A stretch of 23,717 nucleotides of DNA, taken from the IMG/VR virus record IMGVR_UViG_3300022902_000078, positions 1-23,717 of that record; one strand, given 5' to 3'. Positions 14,806 through 23,097 of the stretch are shown in pieces. Below the pieces are notes generated by a model. That model saw only the letters and a list, made by a program, of their open reading frames with translations, did not search any database and was not told the origin of the DNA. The first letter of the stretch is position 1; each line of letters opens with the position of its first letter. The stretch comes from a virus. The position numbers were made by a program, and so were the translations under genes.

Positions 14806-14976
14806 TTAGCCCGGCATGGGCGGTTCAGTCGAAGCGTCGGCACCTTGTTGTGAGGCATGCTCTGCGGCTTGCTCTACAAGCTGCTGTCGTGACGCTGCAA
14901 GTTGTTCAGTCAATACTTGATTGGCCACATGCAGGCGGCCAATTTCTGTCAATAATTGGTCTGGGGATACGTTCAC
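14806..14976 (-). CDS. Small coiled-coil protein before the capsid gene
   Basis: A 56-residue protein starting at GTG (14976), preceded by GGAG six bases upstream. The sequence begins MNVSPDQLLTEIGRLHVANQ and continues with leucine/glutamine-rich heptad-like helix, then a short polar tail ending PPMPG. Similar short helical proteins with a D/E-LL-x-x-IG motif often sit beside phage capsid genes; I know of no established function. It fills the gap between the decoration and capsid genes, with 29 bases to the next Shine-Dalgarno-bearing start. Confidence 0.75.
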   Translation of the reverse strand: MNVSPDQLLTEIGRLHVANQVLTEQLAASRQQLVEQAAEHASQQGADASTEPPMPG

Positions 14977-15002
14977 GTCTCACTCCGCTTTCGGGGTTTG
15001 GT

Positions 15003-16244
15003 TTACTTGCCCCACAACTCGATGATTATGACGCCAGCCGTGTACGTGGCATCCGTGACTTCCTCGGTCGTCAAGTACAAGTACTGATTTGCCACCGGGT
15101 AGACTGTCAGTGGGACAACCGTTCCAGCGGATAGGTCGCCACCATTGCAGAGCTGATGTTCACCAGTCAGGGCAGCAATCCCAGTATCTTCCACGCCGGT
15201 AGCTTCGATTGCATCCCAGATGTCGACATCTGGATCACCGCCGGCTGGTGTTTCAATGCAGGTGAGCGTACCAGCGAAGATCGTTCCATTGCGAGCCGCC
15301 GTGATCTGGCCAAGATGAGCCACGCCAGCGCCATCAGCGCCGATGATGTCATGGGCAGTACCGCCGGAATTGAGGCCGTCAAGATCGACCACAATGGTCG
15401 TTTTGAATAGCGTTCCGTGCTTGGTGACGCTACTAGCGAAGTTGTCGGCAGCACCGGTGATGCCGACGCCTGCCGTGGTCGGCAGATCATTGCCGGTAAC
15501 GACTAGAGCACCCGTAACAGTCACAGCCGCGGCAGTAACACTAAGGGCAGTTGTCCCAGCGATATCCAGAGCAAGCGTGGTTCCACCCACCACGTCAATC
15601 GTGGCCGTGGTGCCGTCATGATTACCAATCGACAGGTAATCCGTTGCAGGTGTGGTGTTGGAGTGGATCGCAAGCTCGGGATGCGTGCCGGCACCGCGAT
15701 TCCAATCAGTCGCCTTCGCCCCGACGTCGGTGATGTGCATCTGCTGACTGGTGTTATCCAACGCCAACACGAACGCATGATTGGACGCATCACCCGTCGA
15801 GAACAACGCTTGCACGTCGGTACTCGTGCCAAACGAGATAGCCGCGTCATCTACTACATCGCCCGAAGTCACGATCACCTGGGCGTGGATGCGAAGCACC
15901 TCGACAACATCACCGAGAGCCGTGGCAGCTTCCAACGCGACGCCGATCGGCTTACCGTTGACCACATCGTCGACGTACCCGCCCGCGCCCGCGTAGAGCA
16001 AAGCCTCTCGTGCAAACGAGGTAAGAGCCACCATCTTCGTCGTGCCCATCGCCGTGGGTAATCGCACCGCCACGTATTCGTCGGCAGCAAGGGCCGCAAC
16101 CCTCATCGTGCCAACTTCAGTTTCAGTCGCGCCCGCACCACATACCGCCAACTTGTTCGAGCCGTTGAGCTTGACTCGCAAGTGTTGAGCGATTGCAGCC
16201 GACGCTTGGAATGTCCTGGTAGGAGTGTCAATATATGCACCCAT
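15003..16244 (-). CDS. Capsid decoration protein fused to a long fibre-like C-terminal region
   Basis: A 413-residue protein, start supported by GAGGA before the ATG. Residues 1-125 match the DUF2190 pattern of capsid decoration proteins: F-x-A-x-x-AI near the start, a central ALTSFAREALLYAGAGGYVD, and GKPIGVALEAATALGDVVEV at the end. After that come about 290 residues rich in G, T, A, V and D, with MHITDVGAKATDWNRGAGTH, then IAGTTALSVTAAAVTVTGAL and a last domain AAHDIIGADGAGVAHLGQ-like. This second part looks like beta-rich capsid or tail fibre segments. A normal DUF2190 protein is about 110-130 residues, so the fusion is much longer. It would place a spike or fibre on the capsid surface. 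Confidence 0.85.
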   Translation of the reverse strand: MGAYIDTPTRTFQASAAIAQHLRVKLNGSNKLAVCGAGATETEVGTMRVAALAADEYVAVRLPTAMGTTKMVALTSFAREALLYAGAGGYVDDVVNGKPIGVALEAATALGDVVEVLRIHAQVIVTSGDVVDDAAISFGTSTDVQALFSTGDASNHAFVLALDNTSQQMHITDVGAKATDWNRGAGTHPELAIHSNTTPATDYLSIGNHDGTTATIDVVGGTTLALDIAGTTALSVTAAAVTVTGALVVTGNDLPTTAGVGITGAADNFASSVTKHGTLFKTTIVVDLDGLNSGGTAHDIIGADGAGVAHLGQITAARNGTIFAGTLTCIETPAGGDPDVDIWDAIEATGVEDTGIAALTGEHQLCNGGDLSAGTVVPLTVYPVANQYLYLTTEEVTDATYTAGVIIIELWGK

Positions 16245-16297
16245 GGTATCCTCGTCTTATGCTTAGGTTCTGGTAAATGGTTCCTGGGGAGGGGGAA

Positions 16298-16741
16298 TCA
16301 GACGTTGGCAGCTTGAACAAACGCCTCGCGAAGTTCTGGATTTTCCCGATTGACCGCGCTCGACGCTGCCATTCTGGACATGCCGGCCGACACTTTGGCG
16401 GCAACCTTTTCTTTCCATTCCGCCGTTGGGTCCCCAGCATGTCCACCCTCCCCGGCAGTGCCACCTTCCCCGGCAACATCAAGCCCCGCTTTCCCGTTGG
16501 CGGCTTCCTTGTCTTTGATCGCGGCGGCCTCCAATTTTTCGGCCTTGACCGTGGCAGCATTCGCCGCTTCGAGCCGCTTGCCCTGTTCGGCCATCCAAGC
16601 CGTGGTCGCCTGGGGCAACGTAGCCTCCGCTTCCAACTGAGAAGCCAGGAAGTCGTTGTCGGCGCCCGGAAGAGCGGCTTTCAGGTCCTTGTAGCTGGCC
16701 ATCACGGGGCCGGTTTCCGTAGTCTTGCTGTCTTCAGCCAT
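16298..16741 (-). CDS. Nested scaffold protein from an internal start (Nu3-like)
   Basis: Within the protease gene, ATG at 16741 (codon 295, context RKARKRTMAEDSK) is preceded by GAGGAAACGAACT, a good ribosome-binding site placed seven to eight bases upstream. It would give a 147-residue protein containing only the Lys/Ala/Glu-rich helical C-terminal part. In lambda, Nu3 is made in the same way from gene C and serves as the internal scaffold. The internal site is visible in the sequence; translation from it is inferred. Confidence 0.6.
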   Translation of the reverse strand: MAEDSKTTETGPVMASYKDLKAALPGADNDFLASQLEAEATLPQATTAWMAEQGKRLEAANAATVKAEKLEAAAIKDKEAANGKAGLDVAGEGGTAGEGGHAGDPTAEWKEKVAAKVSAGMSRMAASSAVNRENPELREAFVQAANV

Positions 16742-17623
16742 AGTTCGTTTCCTCGCTTTTCGAGAACGGTCAACAATTTCAGAAACGGTATCCTGATAGG
16801 TCTGAATACCGTCAATCAATTTCAAATCCTTCGCATCGGATGCCATCCACACGCGGCCCTGAACAAGTGCCTCTGCTGATTGGATGCTGAGTTTCCTGCC
16901 CCGCGCGAAACCTTGGGTGAACTCTGCTTGGGTAGCATCTACGATCTCTTGCCATATCGCTTTTTGTTCGTCGGTGATCTCGGCACCCGGGAATCCGGCG
17001 CCCTTGTATGTGCCTGCCTTGATTACCACCGGGCGAATGCCCTTTTTGGCAGCTTGCTCGGAGTAATCGTAGAGGCCGACAAACGTACCGATCGAGCCAA
17101 CCAACGCCGTGGCATCATTCGCGTAAACGCGATCCGCCTGACTCGCTACCCAATACGCCGCCGACGCTGCCATGTCCTCGACATACGCATACACCGGCTT
17201 AGATTGCCTCGCCTTGTATACTTCGCGTGCCAGATCGGCGGTCCCCGCCACCGTCCCGCCTGGCGAATCAATCACCAACAGAATGCCCGATATCTCATCG
17301 TCCCTTGCGGCTGCCCTGATGGTTTGGCGAAGGGCAATCATCGAACCAGCGTCAGAGAAAGAACTCCCCCGCTTCGTCATGGTTCCCTGTATCTGAATCT
17401 TGGCAATGCGTGGATCGGGACCGTGCCCCTCGAAACTCGCCGCCGCCCTTGAATCACCGCTTTGCCCCGACTGATGAATCTCAACATGAGCGAGAAGGTT
17501 CATCTGCCCGATCCGCTCAAGTTGAGCCAAAAATAGCGAATCGTCGACAGCCCACAAACCAAAGTATTGATCAAGGTCAAGCCCGGTACTCGCGAGCGGC
17601 GATAGGTCGATATCATGTGGCAT
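16298..17623 (-). CDS. S49-family capsid assembly protease with scaffold C-terminus
   Basis: A 441-residue protein starting in an 11-base overlap with the portal gene; AAGGGA precedes the ATG. Residues 73-260 contain the S49/SppA-ClpP type core: VIDSPGGTVAG (oxyanion region near 118-127), a candidate catalytic serine at 154 in EDMAASAAYW, and a candidate lysine at 207 in AGTYKGAG. Residues from about 295 on are Lys/Ala/Glu-rich with a Gly-rich stretch (AGEGGTAGEGGHAG), like a scaffold. The lambda C/Nu3 pair is organised in this way. The protease cleaves scaffold and possibly portal during prohead maturation. Catalytic residues were picked by pattern. Confidence 0.9.
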   Translation of the reverse strand: MPHDIDLSPLASTGLDLDQYFGLWAVDDSLFLAQLERIGQMNLLAHVEIHQSGQSGDSRAAASFEGHGPDPRIAKIQIQGTMTKRGSSFSDAGSMIALRQTIRAAARDDEISGILLVIDSPGGTVAGTADLAREVYKARQSKPVYAYVEDMAASAAYWVASQADRVYANDATALVGSIGTFVGLYDYSEQAAKKGIRPVVIKAGTYKGAGFPGAEITDEQKAIWQEIVDATQAEFTQGFARGRKLSIQSAEALVQGRVWMASDAKDLKLIDGIQTYQDTVSEIVDRSRKARKRTMAEDSKTTETGPVMASYKDLKAALPGADNDFLASQLEAEATLPQATTAWMAEQGKRLEAANAATVKAEKLEAAAIKDKEAANGKAGLDVAGEGGTAGEGGHAGDPTAEWKEKVAAKVSAGMSRMAASSAVNRENPELREAFVQAANV

Positions 17624-19199
17624 CGGCTGTTCCCTTCTTGCTTGGTCCGGGCTCCGGTTCTTCTCCCGAATCCAGGGTCACCGTCACCCCGTCCGGCGTC
17701 GGCAGGCTGGCGATTTCCCGCCAGGTGATATCCAATCCTGGGTTTGCTTTGTTCAGTTCTTCCGCTCTCTTGAACGCCTGTTCAACGAGTAACGAAGTAT
17801 CCTCGACGATCTCGGCTACCAGCTTTGGCCACTTCATGGACCGCCGCATTGCAACCCGCCGCGGACTCGATAGAGCATTCCGCATTTGCAGCAAATCGGC
17901 CTGGCTGTCTTTCAACGGCTCGATATACGGCCAGCTTGGCGGGGTCCACATGTGCCGCAAAGGGTCGACGCCGGCCCCGCGAGTAATCCTACGGAGAGTC
18001 GAGTCTTCGGCCAACCATTGGCGGATTTTCCATTCCGTCACCGGCCGATACCATCGCCGAGTCAGTCGCGATTGCAGTTGCTTCCAGCGGAACTTAGCTT
18101 GATCGGTTGCCCACCGTTGACCGGAGAAATTCGCGCCAGTCGCGTCTAGCAAGAGCACCTGGACCGGCAGATCGAGATTACATGCGATCGTGGAAAGAAT
18201 CAGGTTCATGTGCTGAAAATATTCGGCATTCGGCACGTTTGCCGAGAACCCTTGCAACTTCTCTCCAGGGTAGCCGAATATTTCCATCGCCGGGCCGAGG
18301 CCCTCGATAGTTCGCGTTGTGCCGTCTGGTCGAGTCTCTTCGGTCTGCTCGCCCCGCTGGCCCGGGGCTTGAGGGGTCGACCCGCCTTCAAGTTGCCTGA
18401 AGATCGTGTAGCAGGCTTGCATCTGGGCCTTGAGCAATTGGGCAAACTCAAGATCGTCCGCATGATCGGCAGTCAGGATCGCTTGCTGAAACGCCGACAC
18501 GCCCCGCGTTTGCGTTGGTCGCTCTGCCCAGTAGACTTGCACAATTTGCCGATTGCCAAGGGCATCTCGGAACGGATACTGATTGACGTCTGAAACCTTC
18601 GCTATCGACCTGGTGGGGTCAATCTCGTCCTTTGTAACCCACAGTTCCTTGCGGCGGCGGTGCTTGTTCAGAAGGACGCCCATTACCACGTTTTTCTTCG
18701 TGTTCCGTGGTGTCTTGGCCCGGTGGGCCTCGACAAGGGCTATCGATCCATCACGGTCGAATAGCCCGAAGATATCACCCGCCACAACCTGGGCCCGGAA
18801 TACTTGCCACGTCTGATCGAGAAACGAGTCTTCTCCTGCCTTGTCGCACTCTTCAGCGTTGCCAGACCAGTCCTCCATTCGTTGGGCAAGGGTCTGGTTG
18901 ACCGCTTCCTTCCCTGTGTCGGGATCGTACTGGAATCCATCCTGAATGATGTTCGCGCACAACCGCCGGACGCCCTGCCCGACCTTGGAGTGGTTGCGGT
19001 AGAGATCCTCCGCCAGTTCGATCGTCGAATAGAATGCAGCCGCGTTCCGGTAGTGATAGTCGGCTCCAGACCCCATCGAATTGACGCCGACCCGCTTCCG
19101 CTTGAATCGGTTATTACGGCCCGCGTCATAGTCCGCGCGGATATCGCCCATTGCCTGGGGGACAGATCGCACGTCGGGATTGCTTTGTCGTCTGCTCAT
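17613..19199 (-). CDS. Portal protein (lambda B family)
   Basis: A 528-residue protein; lambda B is 533. It forms the dodecameric DNA entry channel in the capsid vertex and binds the terminase. The start overlaps the previous stop as TGATG. Features typical of lambda-type portals are the N-terminal RADYDAGRNNRFKRKRVGVN, RNAAAFYSTIELAEDLYRNH and the QGVRRLCANIIQDGFQYDPD region. In the middle come VQVYWAERPTQTRGVSAFQQ and the wing/stem region LDATGANFSGQRWATDQA. The C-terminus is Pro/Gly/Glu-rich (DSGEEPEPGPSKKG) and overlaps the protease gene. Assignment is secure. Confidence 0.93.
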   Translation of the reverse strand: MSRRQSNPDVRSVPQAMGDIRADYDAGRNNRFKRKRVGVNSMGSGADYHYRNAAAFYSTIELAEDLYRNHSKVGQGVRRLCANIIQDGFQYDPDTGKEAVNQTLAQRMEDWSGNAEECDKAGEDSFLDQTWQVFRAQVVAGDIFGLFDRDGSIALVEAHRAKTPRNTKKNVVMGVLLNKHRRRKELWVTKDEIDPTRSIAKVSDVNQYPFRDALGNRQIVQVYWAERPTQTRGVSAFQQAILTADHADDLEFAQLLKAQMQACYTIFRQLEGGSTPQAPGQRGEQTEETRPDGTTRTIEGLGPAMEIFGYPGEKLQGFSANVPNAEYFQHMNLILSTIACNLDLPVQVLLLDATGANFSGQRWATDQAKFRWKQLQSRLTRRWYRPVTEWKIRQWLAEDSTLRRITRGAGVDPLRHMWTPPSWPYIEPLKDSQADLLQMRNALSSPRRVAMRRSMKWPKLVAEIVEDTSLLVEQAFKRAEELNKANPGLDITWREIASLPTPDGVTVTLDSGEEPEPGPSKKGTADAT

Positions 19200-19498
19200 C
19201 AGTCGCGGAAGTTTGTGAAGTCAGCGTATGTAACACCGGGGCCGCCGGTGGTTACCGTAGCCTGAGCAGCCTTCCAGTCACGGGCCTCCGCCATTTGGCG
19301 TTCCAGAACCTCTGGATCCCATTCGGTTGTCGCGCTGTCCCGCCAGCCAGCCTTCTTGGGGTCCTGTTGCAGGAGAAACCTGCAAGCGGTGATGAAAGCC
19401 GCCGCCTTGGTTACGGAAACATCCTCTTCATACGAGGCGTTATCGTAATAGGCGGCTTTGACTTCCGCATAGGTGCTGGTGGAAGTGAGACTGCTCAT
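19199..19498 (-). CDS. Small protein before the portal, in the lambda W position
   Basis: A 99-residue protein beginning MSSLTSTSTYAEVKAAYYDN, with helices YEEDVSVTKAAAFITACRFLLQ and DPEVLERQMAEARDWKAAQA. Its TGA overlaps the portal ATG as TGATG, showing translational coupling. Lambda has W (68 aa, head-completion protein) in this place. The length and helical character are compatible, but I see no decisive match. The ribosome-binding site is poor: only a short CCTCTT precedes the ATG. Confidence 0.72.
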   Translation of the reverse strand: MSSLTSTSTYAEVKAAYYDNASYEEDVSVTKAAAFITACRFLLQQDPKKAGWRDSATTEWDPEVLERQMAEARDWKAAQATVTTGGPGVTYADFTNFRD

Positions 19499-19568
19499 AA
19501 GAGGCAGTCTATACCAGCGAGAGGGGCATTCAGTCCCGATACGGTGAATACGGTGAATACGGGGCGTA
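19499..19568. repeat. Short intergenic region with 9-base direct repeats
   Basis: The plus strand around 19540-19566 contains atacggtga-atacggtga-atacgggg, so a 9-base unit occurs twice with a partial third copy. It is the only gap of more than 50 bases between the terminase and the portal. It might hold an operator or a promoter for the portal side of the operon, but no clear -35/-10 pair was seen. Confidence 0.6.
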
Positions 19569-19784
19569 TTAGTTCAGGCGACACATAAGGGAAGCGATAT
19601 CTAACCGAGGATACTTATCTGGTGTCAACATCGCCCACCCTCGGCAACCGTCCTCACCGCAGCAACACCTTGAAGCGCACACACCGATAGCCTGCATTTG
19701 CTCGTCGGTTAGGCCGGAGTTCTCTTGCCATTCACGCTCGAATACCTCTCGTGTAATGGCGGGCTGCTTGTTATCCGTCGCCAT
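19569..19784 (-). CDS. Small Cys-rich protein
   Basis: A 71-residue protein, start ATG at 19784 with GGAGG five bases upstream; the upstream extension to 19805 is rejected. The N-terminus MATDNKQPAITREVFEREWQ resembles a helix. A cysteine cluster CASRCCCGEDGCRGW follows. The end is DIASLMCRLN. The cysteines could form a metal site. It overlaps the previous gene by 14 bases. No family is recognised. Confidence 0.75.
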   Translation of the reverse strand: MATDNKQPAITREVFEREWQENSGLTDEQMQAIGVCASRCCCGEDGCRGWAMLTPDKYPRLDIASLMCRLN

Positions 19785-20256
19785 TTGTGCCTCCGATCTC
19801 CTCAATCATCCACTTCAAAACCGAAGCCCGGCTATAGACCGGTTTCCCGTCCGCCGTCTTCGCGTGGCGGAAAACAAGGCCGTCTTGGATCCTCCGCAAG
19901 ATCGAATTTTGCGTCCGGCTCAACTGAGCGTCAAGGTGGCCTGGGCCTAGATTGTACTCGCCACGCAACGGCACCTCGATGATCGAGGTCGTGCCTAAGT
20001 CCATACGTCGAGCCTCGACTTGGGGTGGTAAAGCGAGAAGCTCCCCTGGCCTCACGGATGCAGACACGGAATCCTCACAGACGTCTACCCCGGCCATGAC
20101 AACGTCCTCCGGCTCTGGCGGGTCGAGCGTAGGCACGCCAATCACCACTTTCACTATATTGTCGGTCAGTCCCGGAGCCTCTGCTGTTATACCACCAGGC
20201 AGAGTATCGCCCGGCCGGACTGCCTTTTTCTTGTTCGCTGTTTTCTTCTTCGCCAT
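19771..20256 (-). CDS. Hypothetical protein with a basic N-terminus and helical C-terminus
   Basis: A 161-residue protein beginning MAKKKTANKKKAVRPGD, preceded by AAAAGGAAG. The N-terminus is a lysine-rich, probably disordered nucleic-acid-binding tail. The middle is acidic and proline-rich (PTLDPPEPEDVVMAGVDVCE). The last 50 residues, with QLSRTQNSILRRIQDGLVFR and PVYSRASVLKWMIEEIG, resemble a compact helical or winged-helix-like unit. A DNA-binding role, possibly a small-terminase-like function, is conceivable because no small terminase was identified, but the evidence is thin. Confidence 0.7.
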   Translation of the reverse strand: MAKKKTANKKKAVRPGDTLPGGITAEAPGLTDNIVKVVIGVPTLDPPEPEDVVMAGVDVCEDSVSASVRPGELLALPPQVEARRMDLGTTSIIEVPLRGEYNLGPGHLDAQLSRTQNSILRRIQDGLVFRHAKTADGKPVYSRASVLKWMIEEIGGTNGDG

Positions 20257-20258
20257 GT

Positions 20259-20561
20259 CTATACTTCCTTTTCAAGGGGTGAGAGTTTATAGGCTCTCAT
20301 ATCCAGTTGAGAACCATCAGGCGATGCGGGCAGTAGTGCTGCCTCATTCACTACGCCAAACGACTCATGCTCCACAACAATACCGAGCGCCCTACGCTCG
20401 TATGAATTATGGACGGAGACAACTCTCGCACCCTCCGGCACGCCTTCAAGCCCCGCAGGCACCGTAATATACTCGGGGAGATTGTTGCCATAATTAAGAA
20501 AGTGTGTAATCTGGCCAGTATCCAGATAGAACACCTTCAGCCGCCGTTCTTTATCGTCCAT
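20259..20561 (-). CDS. Hypothetical protein
   Basis: A 100-residue protein beginning MDDKERRLKVFYLDTGQITH. The start is set by the AAAGGAATAGCG before the ATG at 20561, inside the end of the previous gene (11-base overlap). The longer upstream frame is rejected. Composition is beta-rich and unremarkable. It ends LSPLEKEV. No motif is recognised. Confidence 0.75.
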   Translation of the reverse strand: MDDKERRLKVFYLDTGQITHFLNYGNNLPEYITVPAGLEGVPEGARVVSVHNSYERRALGIVVEHESFGVVNEAALLPASPDGSQLDMRAYKLSPLEKEV

Positions 20562-20835
20562 CGCTATTCCTTTCGGTTGAATCCGGGGCGTCATGCCCGA
20601 ATAATCGCTGACATAATTCGTCCACAGCCTGGCCAATCGTTCGCGGATCGCCCATCGCAAGCCGCGTCTCCCAACCGTATGGCGTACCGTCCCGACTATA
20701 CGACGCCTGTACGATGCAATCGCACGAGCCTCCTTGATTGCCGGGACAGTCAGGCTCAAAGAACACCCGTACTTGTAGGTTGCTGTTTGCTACAGTGCTG
20801 GTAAATGCGAAAATATCTGATGGTTCGTTTGCCAT
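20551..20835 (-). CDS. Hypothetical protein
   Basis: A 94-residue protein beginning MANEPSDIFAFTSTVANSNL. The ATG overlaps the upstream stop as TAATG, and AAAGGA lies about 10 bases before it. It has a Cys-containing loop (DCPGNQGGSCDCIVQ), beta-type central strands, then a helix (QAVDELCQRLFG). It may be a small secreted-like or virion protein, but no signal peptide is present. No family is recognised. Confidence 0.75.
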   Translation of the reverse strand: MANEPSDIFAFTSTVANSNLQVRVFFEPDCPGNQGGSCDCIVQASYSRDGTPYGWETRLAMGDPRTIGQAVDELCQRLFGHDAPDSTERNSDGR

Positions 20836-21071
20836 TACATCACGTTCCTTTCGCTTGGGCAGGCATCAGGATCGCATAAATTTGGAATCGTGTCACGTTC
20901 ATGTTTTGGATCATGCGCGAACGCCATGGCTTCCATTACGACGATTGCCGTGGCCCCGGACTGATGCCGGTCCTTCGCTGCTTTGCAGGCAACCTCAAAC
21001 GATGAGCCAATCTCTAATATCTCACGTTCTCCATCCATTGTCATCCTGAGCAGAACCCAAAACTTGTCCAT
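20835..21071 (-). CDS. Hypothetical protein
   Basis: A 78-residue protein. The ATG at 21071 (MDKFWVLLRMTMDGEREILE) sits just past the terminase stop. A GTG at 21080 is the alternative start, and both follow the AAAGGA motif. It looks like a short alpha/beta protein with a helix SSFEVACKAAKDRH and strand GATAIVVMEAM. No family is recognised. Confidence 0.75.
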   Translation of the reverse strand: MDKFWVLLRMTMDGEREILEIGSSFEVACKAAKDRHQSGATAIVVMEAMAFAHDPKHERDTIPNLCDPDACPSERNVM

Positions 21072-21072
21072 G

Positions 21073-23093
21073 CTACACACTATTCCTTTCAGTGATCAAA
21101 TACGGTTCGCCGTTGGGGGTCAGGAATGGTTTCGACTCTTCCGGCGGCTTCCGGGGCTCTATCGCTATCTTCACCACCCGGACGCCACAAAAGTCAGCCG
21201 CCGCCGATGCTATGTAGGCCCCGTCCAATTTATGGTTCTTTGCCCGAATCCGCTTCCATACGAACACCGTCCCAAGATCAGGGATGAATTCCTTGACTTG
21301 CTTCTCCGCCGTGTAGTGCCGGATCAAGTCCCGGTGCTCGCTCTCTTTCGTTGAGTGGTAGAGAGTCGCGGCGCCCGGTTGACCCATCGGCGTGACCAAC
21401 CTTTCATGCCAAAATCCCTTCCACTGGTCAGCGTTGATTTCTACAACGAAGACACCGAAGTCCGGACGCCAGACAAAGTGATACCCGTTGCCCACTTGCT
21501 TGATCATCCCACCGGCTTTTTTCGGCTGGGTGTAGTTTCGGTGGTAGTGCTGGCCGTACCCCAGGCCTTGAATAGGCCGAAATCGCTCCCCAGACTCCCG
21601 GCAGAACGCCAACACGGCGTCTGGCTTGTATCTGGAGTCAATCCAAACCTGTTCAGGCAAGTAAAGCTCCCCATCGGGCAAAGGCCAACCTTCCAGAACC
21701 GTTTCGTCTCGAAATGTCTTGAGAGCCGTCAGTATGGCCAATTCCACGTCCATACTGCTCGATGGGACCGCAAACTCCCCATGATCGACCACATGAGGCC
21801 CTCCGGTCGCATTCCAGGCCGTCAGGTGCCACCAGGAGACCCATTTACCGATATCCACGCCCATCGTCAACGCTGTCGTGCCCTCGGGGACGAATCCCTG
21901 CCGACTTGGACCGTATCGGACCCGGGCCTTCCTTGGATCGATCGGAGCCAACTCCACCGCAGGCGGATCCCAGGGTGTAGCCCACGCAAATTGTCGCCGC
22001 TCTTTCTCGGCAGAGTCCTCGTCCTCTGAATGGTTTGCCCTCCATTCATCCGCCCCGATCGTGGCCGTGCTCCAGAACATATTATTCCAGGCGTTCCACC
22101 GGAAGCCCAGCGTTCGCGTTCGCGGCAAGTCGCCCGTGATCGTGCCTTCCTTGTCAATCTCCTGTCCCCGATGAACCAATACGGCCAGACGGTTCATTTC
22201 CCGCCGGTCATCCTCGGTCAACTTGTGCTCACACGCCGGACAAACGAAATACGCCTTTTCTTCCGCGTCGATCTCGTCAATCGCGTCATGCCAGCCCCGT
22301 ATCGAATCACGCTCGGGCGTCACGTACTCTCGACAGTAGGGGCACGGGCACGCGATCCGGCTGGCCGTCCCATTGATGTACTCTTGCCAGATCCGCCCCT
22401 GAGTGTGGCTGACGGTACACTCCATGTACAGCCGCCGGTCGGACCGGTCCCACGAAGCACTCCGGGCCGTCAACTGGGTGACCGGGTCCGCTTCGCGCGA
22501 AACCTCACCCGCTGTATCCATCTTGTCGGCCTCGGTGATGATCACCACCCGGGCCGTGTAGCTCGATCGATTCTCGTCCCCGCCCGTGCCGGTCATGAAC
22601 TTCAGCTTGGGACCGTGGAGGAACGCCACCTCGTTGCCCCAGCCGCCCTGGCTCCCGACGCCCTTCGTGGGCATCATGTCGGCATACCGGCCCGCCTCGA
22701 TTGTCGGCTTGATCTCGTTGTTCCACTTATCTCGCCCGATCACGTTGGTGTTCGGCACGCCCAGGATCACATTGTCCTTGCACTCGAATAGGTGATAGGC
22801 CGCCGGGTTGACGAATCCGAAGAGGCTCTTACCGCCCTGGACACAACCAGTAACGGCGATTTGATTCCAGAGTCCCGAATCGATCGCGTCGAGAAGCAAA
22901 CCCACGAACGGCTGCCGATAGAGCCGGAACCGCTCGTCCTTGTACTGCCCCTCCGGGATGATCAACTCATCCTCGGTGTACTGACGCATGGTGCGGACCC
23001 GGGGCGTGCGAGCGTGGGCAACGTGCCCGCTCAACTCAGCATAGAGCGAATTGAGAGCTAGGGTTGCCGCTACCATGAGTGTTGCCAGATGGG

Positions 23094-23097
<4 letters not shown>
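21073..23097 (-). CDS. Terminase large subunit (GpA-type)
   Basis: From a TTG at 23097 it is 674 residues. An ATP-driven motor that packages DNA into the prohead and cuts the genome. Residues 83-91 are the Walker A-like TGCVQGGKS, and 184-191 the Walker B VVIITEAD. Zinc-type pairs CPYC (252-255) and CPAC (286-289) follow, then candidate nuclease acids D415 (MGVDIGKW), D487 (WIDSRYKP) and D625 (HKLDGAY). I chose TTG because AAGG is eight bases upstream and it overlaps the methyltransferase stop; the ATG at 23076 is the alternative. The longer frame to 23259 would run far into the methyltransferase. Family assignment is secure. Confidence 0.93.

Noticed and set aside
22030-22791. A 253-residue plus-strand frame opposite the terminase
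   Set aside because: Antisense to the conserved terminase core, with typical Arg/Pro/Leu-rich shadow composition.
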